The notes under the pieces: model-generated | What the model was told of the DNA's origin: nothing | What the model saw: the letters and a program-made list of their open reading frames with translations, nothing else | Database searches by the model: none | Source of the DNA: Nepenthes gracilis | Lineage: Eukaryota > Streptophyta > Magnoliopsida > Caryophyllales > Nepenthaceae | Assembly (NCBI GenBank): GCA_033239525.1 | Contig: BSYO01000003.1 | Span: 2,288,001-2,352,000, forward strand | Direction: 5' to 3' | Length of the DNA: 64,000 nucleotides | Shown here: positions 55,568-64,000 of the stretch, one piece after another | Numbering within the stretch: the first letter of the stretch is position 1 | Layout of the letters: each line of letters begins with the position of its first letter | Made by a program: the position numbers and the translations under genes

Positions 55568-55944
55568 ATGGGGTTATTCAGATTTCGTTCCGGCGATGGC
55601 TCGGGTTTCGTATTACTGTTTTGTTTAGCGATTCTATATGGACTTATGTCGTTTCTAGCGTACTCTGTTATCCACATGAAATTCATCACGCCGCTTGGTC
55701 TAGATGCTCCTCTTGAACGGTTCTCAGAGGCGAGAGCACTCGAACACCTTAAAGTGTTGTCCAAGGAAATTGATGGCCGCCATGTACGCACTATTTGTTT
55801 TTTTAATTGTTATTTCTGTTTGTGTACTCTTCATCTTTCTCTCTCTGGTGATTCGCAGGAGGGGCGTCAAGGTTTGAAACATGCTGCTAACTATATTAAA
55901 GAGCAATTGGAGTTGTTAAAGGAGAGGGCAGATTCAAAATTCAG
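55568..55944 (+). CDS. ER metallopeptidase 1-like (M28) protein, first two exons only
   Basis: Exon 1 is 55568-55783 and exon 2 is 55859-55944; donors CAT|GTACGC and CAG|GTTAAT, acceptor TTCGCAG. The 100 encoded residues begin with a short cytosolic end and a membrane helix (GFVLLFCLAILYGLMSFLAY), then IHMKFITPLGLDAPLERFSEARALEHLKVL, very close to the start of plant ERMP1-like Zn-exopeptidases (family M28, ER membrane) such as Arabidopsis At1g67420. Exon 2 (EGRQGLKHAANYIKEQLELLKERADSKF) fits the next part and ends in phase 2. The catalytic domain should follow, but no later exon is recognisable up to the window end, where only copia remains are seen. Either intron 2 exceeds 8 kb and the gene continues beyond the window, or the gene is truncated. 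Confidence 0.8.
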
Positions 55945-56261
55945 GTTAATTGACGGTTTTGATCACTCTAACAGTAATTGGATCAGTTTATGCCTCCTCA
56001 TGAACTTTGTTTTGAGTGCAGCTTTACTAATTCTGATTTTGGATACAGGGGAAATTATATTGCCAGGGAAATCTTTACCATGTGTTTACATGTTGCTTTG
56101 GCAGTATACAACACTGCTTGGGAATTTTGTGCCTTACAATCGATAATTATAATTGAACATTCTAACGGACACGTTTAAATTATGTGGCCGTGTATCCTAA
56201 TTGTCCTCTGAATTAATTTTGTACATTAGTTGTTATGGTGGGTTGAATTTCTTTTAAACCC

Positions 56262-56453
56262 ATGCCATTGGATTCTTTGCATATTACCAAAAGCCTCACC
56301 GACAAGCTTCAGTTGAAGTGGGGGCTCTATTTGCTTTGTCTGGCAGAAGGTAGACCCATTAAATCATATTTTGATGACTTTAATTTGATTATAAACGACT
56401 CAGAAAATATGAATGTTAAAATTGTAGATGAAAATTCTGTGATATTTTGTTAG
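56262..56453 (+). pseudogene. copia gag fragment
   Basis: A 63-residue open piece matching the second half of Tork-type gag: HITKSLTDKLQLKWGLYLL, then AEGRPIKSYFDDFNLIINDS. It ends in a stop where the family continues with a leucine-rich segment. Confidence 0.7.
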
Positions 56454-56714
56454 TTTCTTTACCTCTGTCATTCAATTATTTTAGAGAATATAATTTATTT
56501 CCTTAGACAACGTATATACTTTCTAGGGATACGCTTCTAGTTTTTAGAGGCCAATATTGAATCCAAATCTAGATTCTAGGAAGAAGATTGCCGATGGCCT
56601 CAATTATCACAAAAGAAAACCATTGAGAAACACAACTTCAAGTTGAAAAACAAGCATCCAAATGAAGATAAGAAATACGAGAAAGGAATGATAATCAGTT
56701 GTTAATGTTCAACT

Positions 56715-57570
56715 ATGAAATATGGATACTGACATGGGACATAGACACAATACGATACCAACATGCTATTTTTTACAAATCAAGGTTACGACATATTAGG
56801 GACACGTAAACTAAAATAATGGTTTATATATATTTTTAATTGATGAACACTTCTATTCCATAGTAAATGTGAAATAAAAACACATATTTTTTAAAACTTA
56901 TACAAAAAAAATCATAAAAAGAAAATCCGTATATAGGGTTCGAAGGTGAGAATAATGTATTCGAAATCCTATTATAAGGTTCGAAAGTTGAAAAAAAGAT
57001 TTCAAAATCAAAATTTAGGGTTCGAAAACAATATATACCGATACTTGACAGTTGCTTTACCTTTGTGTTCGACTTTACTCTCTATCAAGCTGTATGCATC
57101 TTGTGGTTGGGAAAACAAGTCGTATGCAAGTTGAGAGTGTGAGAAAATTAGATGTGACGATTGGATTCAAAGTGAAAACCATAGGCTCTTTGACAGAATA
57201 GAAGTGAGGGATAGGAATGATGAAACGTGGGAAAGGTTTTTAAATTTAATGAATAAAATCTGTACAACATTTATAAATTTATCAAAAACGCCCACAATTT
57301 TTACAATTTACCAAATGGCCTAGAATATTTTTAAAATTATAAAATTATTCAACATGTGTAAAATGTATCAGAACGTGTCTGGAGTGTGTCCAAACGTGTC
57401 GGGACATATCCAAAGCGTGTTTAAAAGGTGTCGGGACGTGTCTGGAGTGTGTCTAAGATGTGTCAGAATAAAAAAATAAATTAACACGTGTCGGAATGTG
57501 TCTGACACGTGTCCCAACTTGTCCGGGGTATGTCGGTCTCCGATACGTGTCGGACACCGATACTTTAAGC
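56715..57570. repeat. GTGTCGGACACG-rich segment, possible non-autonomous DNA transposon
   Basis: Left end ATGGATACTGACATGGGACA and right end GTGTCGGACACCGATAC are rough reverse complements. The right part (57361-57566) consists of repeated GTGTC-GGA-(C/A)GTGTC words; the middle is AT-rich. It sits within the degenerate copia element. No target duplication was identified. Confidence 0.4.
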
Positions 57571-58090
57571 TCCAGAGAGTGTCTGTGCTTCTTATATGTT
57601 CAGGTTAGTATTAATGTTCTCTATGTGATTAATATTAGAAATCGGCTTGAAGATGCAAGGATTCTGAAATTAGATTCTTGACCTATGACCGAGCCGAGGG
57701 TGTGGTTGTGCTAATGGGTTAGCTTAAATTCTTGAACTCTAGCTTCAGCTTCTTAAAGGGTCAAATATCTGTGTTCATAGCGCATTGAATATCTAGTTTT
57801 CTGGTAGAAGGGGTATAAGCATTTGGTCTAGTTGTTTTTTCTAATCATTCAATCCCATAAGCAATAACGGGGAGGGCAGTGGAGCAATAGTCATAGAAAC
57901 TGCGAAAAGTAAGAGATCAATAAATAGCTACACAGGTCCAAGAAGCTTTAAGAGATAGAGAATAATGTAGCTTGAAAACTATTTGTTAGGGCATAGTCCA
58001 TGTTAGGATGCGTGATGCTATCCTGGGCAAAAGTTTTCTTTGAGCACTTTTGATTTTCCTGTTGCGTAGAAAGGCAGCAAATGAGGTAGT

Positions 58091-59440
58091 TTGTATGTTT
58101 TTCAGTGTACTGCCGTGAAAGGTACGAAAGTTGTTTTTTCATTGTGTGAACTGCAGCATATGCAATTGGGACATATCAGTGAGAGAGGTATGCCTTTGTT
58201 TAGAAAGAGGGGTTGTCTTTTTAGCCAAAAGAACAAGCAAGGTGGAGACTTACAAGCATTCTGCTTTCAAGATACAGAAGAAGGGTCATTTTCAGCTGTG
58301 TTCCAAGGGTGATGCCAGGTGTATGCTACCTTCATTGAATTGCTCTGGGAGGGTTTCAGTCTACTTCCTTAATAATAAGAGCAACGTCTTTAATATTTTA
58401 AAATAGTGGAATGTTCCGATTAAAATCAAGATGCTAAGAACAAATAGTGGCCTAGAGTTTTATGGAGGTGAATTTAATGAACTCTTTAAATTTGAAGGCA
58501 TTATTAGGATCCATTCTATTTCTACTCACTATGGCAAAATGGTGTAGCTGAGCATATGAATCAGATCAGACACTTATTGAGAGAGCTAATTGTAGGCGCT
58601 CTAATTCTGGCTTAAGCAAAGTCTTGGGCAGAGGCACCAATTGCACCATGCTATTTTGCATATCATTCTCTTATACAGCCATTGTATTCAAGACTCCAGA
58701 GGTAGCATGGTCATGATCTGATAAGTATTTTTAATATTATTTGGTTCTCATGCTTATTGCCATGTGAATAATTTAAATTAGAAGCTAAAGCACAAAGAAG
58801 TGCATTTTCTGGGTTGTGAATATGGTGTAGTGGGATATAGATTAAGGTAACTTGATCGTAAACCACTGTGGATTGTGTCTGATAGAGTTTTTGCTTGAGG
58901 AGTCTGCTTTGCTTCATCCGAGAAGAGAATGGAATTTTGTTTTTCTCCTAGTACAAGTGATCAGACTAGTGCACTTGAGAAGGAATGTGTGGAGATTTCT
59001 GCTGCTTCTCTATATCACCAGCATGGTTTTTCTATAGTTTAGCATGCTACAATACAGATGCATTTTACAAAAGTAGAAGAGCCACCGCAGGAGGAACAAT
59101 ACACAATTGCTAAACATAGGCCAAGGTGGGAGATTAGATGACCCAATTATATGTTGATGCAGACTTATTGTGGCTCGTATACTGATAGGTATTGCTAGCG
59201 AGCCTCTTTGATATTTAAATGCTCTTTCTTTTGATGTTTAAGCTAGGTGGCTGTGGCTAGTTGCTATTAAGTTGAGGAGTTTGAAAATCTTCAGAAGAGT
59301 CAGACTAGACAGCCTGTGAAACCTCCCTAAGGGAGATAATATTGTGGATTGTAAATGGCTCTCCAAGAAGAAAGACCTCATTCTGTGGGTCGATAGTGCT
59401 TGTTATGACATATTACTTGTTGCAAAAGTCAGGTTGAATT
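58091..59440 (+). pseudogene. copia integrase and reverse transcriptase fragments
   Basis: Pre-integrase (HMQLGHISERGMPLF), integrase core and the linker to reverse transcriptase are recognisable in alternating frames with many stops. Relates to the gag fragment at 56262. Confidence 0.65.
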
Positions 59441-59599
59441 GGGGTTCCTCTTTTGTTGCTTATTTAATGGAAGCTATGTCAAGATGGAGGTGTTTTTTCT
59501 GCATGCCTCGAACACTTATTTGAGTTTCAATTGGAGCCCTCATCTGTTATATTTTTGGTGAAGGCCGAAGTGGCCCATTATTTCACTCCCACAACGTGA

Positions 59600-61143
59600 A
59601 TCCAACCTGTTTTCTGATATGTCCTAGTTTAGTTATTTGGATCTTTGCATAGATATGGGGGTTGTAGGGTTCTAGCTTTCATCCTTCTGCTGTGTAGTTG
59701 AAATTAGAGCTTGCATTTAGGGCCTATTTGGAAGTTATTTTGGAAAAATTCTATAAGAACTGGCGGCAGATTGTTGATCTCTTCTAATTGAAAACCGGAA
59801 AAACTAAAGAGAGAATGAAGAGTTTTTTCTTTCCCCTCTGTGACCCATGCCGGTATCAAACTCGAACTATGATAACCAACCGCAGTTTTGGCTAAAGAAA
59901 AAGGGGGAGGCTTTGCTTCCTTTTCCACCTCATCTCCTATGACAAACCGATCCAATGAATCTACTCATAATTGGTCCCTATGTGATTTCTAGTGGAATCA
60001 AAAGCATTCCTAGAAATCTTTTTGTAAACCCTGCATAAAAGTTGACTGAGGTTCTTTATAAGGTACCTAGGGTTATTTTGTCAAATTTCAATTTAAAACA
60101 TTTTTTTTTTGGTTTATGAGGCTAATAACCAGTAAAGGGGAATGGTGAGACTCGAATCTACGTCAAGAGTAAATCCATAATAATTAAGCGTCCACTGCAC
60201 TACCATTATTTCTCAATTCTAGATTTTTTCAAACACACCCCTAAGGTGCTTTTTCTAGATTCACTCCCAGAAGTTACAAATTATAAATTTTTGGAAAGGA
60301 ACCTTTCCAGAGCAAACAATCTCTTAGTATTTTGTTTCACGAAGAATATTCCGAGTTGATTGGTTTGTTTGTAATTGAACCCATAGTACTTTTTGTCAAC
60401 ATGCTATTTATGAACTCTTAGCTGCTTTTCATTTAGTTACTTCTTAAGTTGAGTTTTCTGGTCATGTTTTACCAACTTGTTCCATCATCCTATTTCACTA
60501 AAGTTTTTTACAAGTCCTTTTAATTAAAATTTATATGTTTTGTAGCTTTTTTCATTGCAAAGAAAGTTGTATGTAAATAATTGCATAAATTCAGGACTTC
60601 TATTGCTGTGCCTTCTAATTTCCATTTAGTTACCTGTGCAGTGACAATTTAATTTCAAAATATGACATATTCATTACTGTAATTATTATTAACAAAGTCA
60701 TTATTGTCTTTGAAGCAATTAACAATTTTATTGGTGGCAATGATTTCTTTTATTCAGCAGTTATAATAATTAATGTTAACTATCTTTTGACATCTTTATG
60801 ACATTTTGTTTTATCTTTTTTCTTGGCTTATATATTTGATAGGTGTTGTTCTGCAAGGATTGATTGTATCTCGTTGGCCTATATTTTTTTTCATTGCTTA
60901 TCAAATCAATCTCATGGTCATCCTGCTACAATTTTCGTGAATTTAATTTCTATATGAAAACATTTTTTAATTTTAAATCATCACATATAAGTATTTATAT
61001 CATAAAAAGGCAGGACGCCCATCATGTGTATGTTTGGATGAACCAAATCCTCATTGGATTTATTATTCAAATCCCAAAATTCATAATGGGTGCACCGAAT
61101 TCTTCTGCTGCCTCATTACGTTGGTACCCTTGTCTAACTTAGG
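59600..61143. other. intronic or intergenic DNA without recognised gene
   Basis: Mostly AT-rich. The stretch from GGGCCTATTTGGAAG (59719) onward resembles the ends of small plant DNA transposons, but no matching right end was found. No exon of the ERMP1-like gene was recognised. Confidence 0.4.
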
Positions 61144-61281
61144 TGTTAACAAAAGGAAAAGAGAATTATTGTGGTGAAAAATATTATACAAAATGGTTAT
61201 AAAATGTACATATATATAGATACATTTGTAAATTTTGTATAGTAACTAAAATACTGTTGACTAGGATTTACAATTGTAACA
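61144..61281 (-). repeat. 3' LTR (138 bp) of the minus-strand copia element
   Basis: On the plus strand it starts TGTTAACAAAAGG and ends CAATTGTAACA. On the minus strand it is directly preceded by CTTGAGAGGAAG, a purine-rich tract like the one before most copia 3' LTRs. The other LTR is outside the window. Confidence 0.65.
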
Positions 61282-61978
61282 CTTCCTCTCAAGTTAGTGC
61301 GTATATGTTAATCATGTTCAGCTTGTTAACATATCAGTTAATTGATTTTCAGTTCTCACATGTTTACCATGAGCAAGGCCTTGGTGTAGTTTCTCATGAA
61401 TAAAGTGACAATCCACCTATATATGTTTTATAAGTTCATGGAAAACTAGATATGATACTAGATGAATCATTGCCTGATTATCGTACTATAATTAAGATGG
61501 TCCTGAACTCTTACATCTGAGTAATTCAAGCAACTATTTGAGCTATGTCACTTCATATGTAACTTGAATCAACATATGATATTTTGATTTAATGCTTGAT
61601 TGAGTAATTATATTTTGTTTTTTACTCTTTCATGATATCAAATTGCCCCCAATGAACACGCAATATTCTGCAATAGACTTGGGTTTATCATATGGTGTTT
61701 CAGCGTAGTTAGTGTCAAAGAGCCTTTCTACTTGAATGTGGCAATGATCACTGTAAAGTAGGTTGCATATCAGTGAACCTTAGAGTTATCTAAGTATATG
61801 TATGACAATCTCTCAGCAGAAAACATGAGAAGAGGACAAAAATTGACTTAACACATATATTGGGAATGCAATGTCTGGCTGATTCACTGCCAAGTAACTC
61901 AGTTTTCCAACTAAATAGCGATACTCTTTGGTTCAACAAAGATTTCCCCATTGTCCGGTGAAAGCTTCATTCATGGAT

Positions 61979-62293
61979 CTATGAGTGCACTATACGGTTT
62001 TGCATCAAGCATAGCCATATTTTGAAGTAAATCAAATGTGTACTTTCTTTGTGAAAGGACTGGGCAGCGAGATCTTTCAACCTCGATGTTGAGAAAGTAC
62101 CGTAAACGCCCAAGGTACTTGGTTTGAAATTGACACCGAAGAAACACTTTAAGGTCTGCAATATCTTGTTATTAGTGATCACAATATTATCCACATATAT
62201 GACAAGAAAAATACACTTGACATTAGAATGATGATAGAATACAGAATGATTACTTCCACAATGAGAGAGATCAAAACTTGAGAATAATTTCAC
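61979..62293 (-). pseudogene. copia reverse transcriptase, C-terminal part
   Basis: Minus-strand open piece with SSFDLSHCGSNHSVFYHH and KCIFLVIYVDNIVITNN. The catalytic box YVDD reads YVDN, so the second aspartate is asparagine. It ends in a stop. Confidence 0.8.
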
Positions 62294-62592
62294 TGAACCT
62301 CTTGAACCAAGCTTGTGAAAATTGTTTTAAGTCATATAACAACTTTTTAACTTGCAAGCGAGACCAGACTTTTTTGAGTAACAAACCCAAGTGGTTGCTC
62401 AATATAAACTTCTTATTAGGGATTTCTTTGCAAGAAGGCGTTATTGAAATTAAACTGGTTTAGAGGCCAGTGATGAGTAGCAGCTAGAGTTATAAAAAGG
62501 CGAACAGATATCAATTTTTCAACAAGAAAAAAATGTATTAGTGCAACCTACACCCTAAGTCTGGGCATATCCTTTAGCTATCGAATAGGCCT

Positions 62593-62853
62593 TTAGCTTG
62601 GCAATAAATCCATCCGGATTAACTTTTTCCATGTACACCAGCCAATGGGTTTCTTTCCTATTGGCAAGGGAACTAGATCCCTTATGTGATTCTGCTCGAG
62701 TGCCGACATCTTTTCCTTTATAGCTGTCTGCCAACCAAGATGAGAGATTGCTTCAGATATCGATCGAGGTGTAGAATATGAGTCCAAAGCAAATATAAAA
62801 GTATGGAGTGAAGATGAGAGACTGGTATAATGAATAGTAGTAGATAAAAACAT
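62593..62853 (-). pseudogene. copia reverse transcriptase, N-terminal part
   Basis: Minus-strand piece containing HLGWQTAIKEKMSALEQNH and LVPLPIGKKPIGWCTWKK, the familiar start of copia reverse transcriptase. Frame broken on both sides. Confidence 0.8.
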
Positions 62854-63411
62854 ACTGAGTGCAACTATGATGATTCTTTCTGAGCAATTTAAAGGTCTAT
62901 ATCTGTTATTGACTCGATAATTGTGGGATTTGTAGGCAAAAAGATTAACTTTGCTGGGGCCATCTTAGGAGCATCTACAAGAGATGATCGAAACACTTTA
63001 TGAGGACCACAAACCTAAGTATGAATCACTGAATAGGGTAGTGTATGAGGTGAAGACACAACCTAATGGGTAATATGATAGATAAGAAACTCATCATGAG
63101 GGGTGACGTTGTACATGGGAGTGGAAGGAAACTTTTAGAAAGGGAACGAAGTCAATTCTTGAAATGAAACATCAGAGGACATGAGAAATTGGCCCAAGTA
63201 AGGTGAGAAGCATCTATACCCCTTTTGAACGCGTGTGCATCGGAGAAAATTACATCGAAGTGACATGGTATTAAGTTTAGTCATTCGAGGAAAAATGTCA
63301 CAAACATAGCATATATATCAAATATTTTAGGAGGATTTGAGTGTAAAGGCTTGTGACGTAACCTGATATGATGTGTTATGTCTCCTTGAAGCATAGCCGA
63401 GGGCATATAAT

Positions 63412-63681
63412 TTATAAGATAACAAGCAGTAAAAAATACCTCACTCCAAAAATATTTTGAAACTTATGTAAAAAAAAGAGCTCTTGCCACTTATAATTAT
63501 AAAATGTGTCTATTATTGCATTTAGCCATCCCATTTTATTCTGGAGTGTTGGGGCAAGAGGATTAATGAAGTATCTCATGTTGGGACATAAATGAAGTAA
63601 ACTAAGTGGACAAATATTCACAAGCATTATCACTTCGTAAAATGCACAGTGAAGTAGAGAATTGATTTTGAATTTTAGCAC
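63412..63681 (-). pseudogene. copia integrase fragment
   Basis: Minus-strand piece. LAPTLQNKMGWLNAIIDTFYN corresponds to the Q-NG-AERKNR-H region and KFQNIFGVRYFLL to the FW-EA region of copia integrases, both heavily mutated. Located upstream of the reverse transcriptase pieces as expected for this orientation. Confidence 0.6.
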
Positions 63682-64000
63682 AAAAGGCGCAGAAGATGAA
63701 AAATAATTCAGAACAATATTTCATTAGATATAACCAAGCTGTTTATGAATAATGATTAATAAAAGTAATAAAATAACGAAAGTTTATTTTGGATGACATT
63801 GGACAAGACCCTAAATTTTGGAATGCACTATCTCAAAAGGAGGAGAAGCTTGTTTATCAACTCTAGGATAGTATGACACTGGATGGTATTTAGCAAACTA
63901 GCAAGGCTTACAAAACAAATTTGTTGCAAAGTTAAGATTAGGGCACAACTTTTTCAAACTTGATAATGATGGATCTCTCAATTGACGGTGGGGTTGGAGA

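Larger units (their letters stand above)
56240..59600 (+). mobile_element. degenerate Ty1/copia element (Tork-like), plus strand
   Basis: Scattered pieces in copia order: gag at 56262-56453 (ITKSLTDKLQLK, AEGRPIKSYFDDFNLII), pre-integrase near 58150 (MQLGHISERGM), integrase near 58430-58480 (RTNSGLEFYGGEF), a connecting piece near 59060-59110 (KVEEPPQEEQYTIAKHRPRW), and the first part of reverse transcriptase near 59300. No LTRs were found. Extremely decayed. It lies in what would be intron 2 of the ERMP1-like gene. Confidence 0.75.
61144..64000 (-). mobile_element. Ty1/copia element, minus strand, continuing beyond the window
   Basis: At the left a 138-bp LTR (61144-61281), then a purine-rich tract and, further right on the minus strand, RNase H, reverse transcriptase and integrase pieces in the order expected for an element reading leftwards. 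The short LTR with TGTTA..TAACA ends suggests a small-LTR lineage such as Ale; that is inference. Stops throughout. Confidence 0.8.

Noticed and set aside
59719..60330. Possible miniature DNA transposon starting GGGCCTATTTGGAAG
   Set aside because: No matching inverted end or target duplication could be found on the right side.

Overview
The window looks like nuclear DNA of a flowering plant, most likely a eudicot. It is AT-rich, its genes are split by short GT-AG introns, the recognisable proteins have close plant relatives, and much of the space is filled by old LTR retrotransposons of plant lineages (Ty3/gypsy Tat; Ty1/copia Tork-like). All alignments, exon boundaries and repeat comparisons here were made by eye.

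Layout. 1-8901: a decayed Tat-lineage Ty3/gypsy element on the minus strand, cut off at the left edge, whose gag is split by a 2.47-kb solo LTR (5186-7652) with a perfect 5-bp target duplication. 10889-11445: a small NF-YC13-like histone-fold gene, plus strand, whose conserved tail lies in shifted frames. 12662-18206: a full-length but dead Tork-like copia element (copia-1), plus strand. 22248-30598: a complete five-exon caffeoyl-CoA O-methyltransferase-like gene on the minus strand; its third intron carries a second, internally deleted copia element (copia-2, 23780-28537) with a perfect target duplication. Pieces of a lost tandem paralogue of this gene lie just upstream (about 31450-31500 and 32679-32729). 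35040-40415: a complete four-exon GT47 exostosin-family glycosyltransferase gene, minus strand. 42260-50231: a nested cluster of LTR-like copies forming a large interrupted palindrome. 50431-54765: short tandem repeats in AT-rich DNA. 55568-55944: the first two exons of an ERMP1-like M28 metallopeptidase gene, plus strand. The rest of that gene is not visible in the window; the DNA that follows holds a degenerate plus-strand copia and, from 61144 to the right edge, part of a minus-strand copia.

The host genes have unrelated roles (histone-fold DNA binding, phenylpropanoid O-methylation, Golgi glycosylation, ER proteolysis) and do not form an operon or obvious biosynthetic cluster. From memory, the GT47 and M28 genes are neighbours in Arabidopsis (At1g67410/At1g67420), so this may be conserved microsynteny stretched by transposons.

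The most unusual signals are: five copies of an inverted W-box pair with a constant 5-nt spacer in the copia-2 LTR; a duplicated first exon and promoter upstream of the methyltransferase gene; the frame-shifted PIP-box-like tail of the NF-YC13-like gene; a G-quadruplex-type tract upstream of the GT47 gene; and the large palindrome at 42.3-48.5 kb. I found no CRISPR array, tRNA, rRNA or clearly new multi-gene system.
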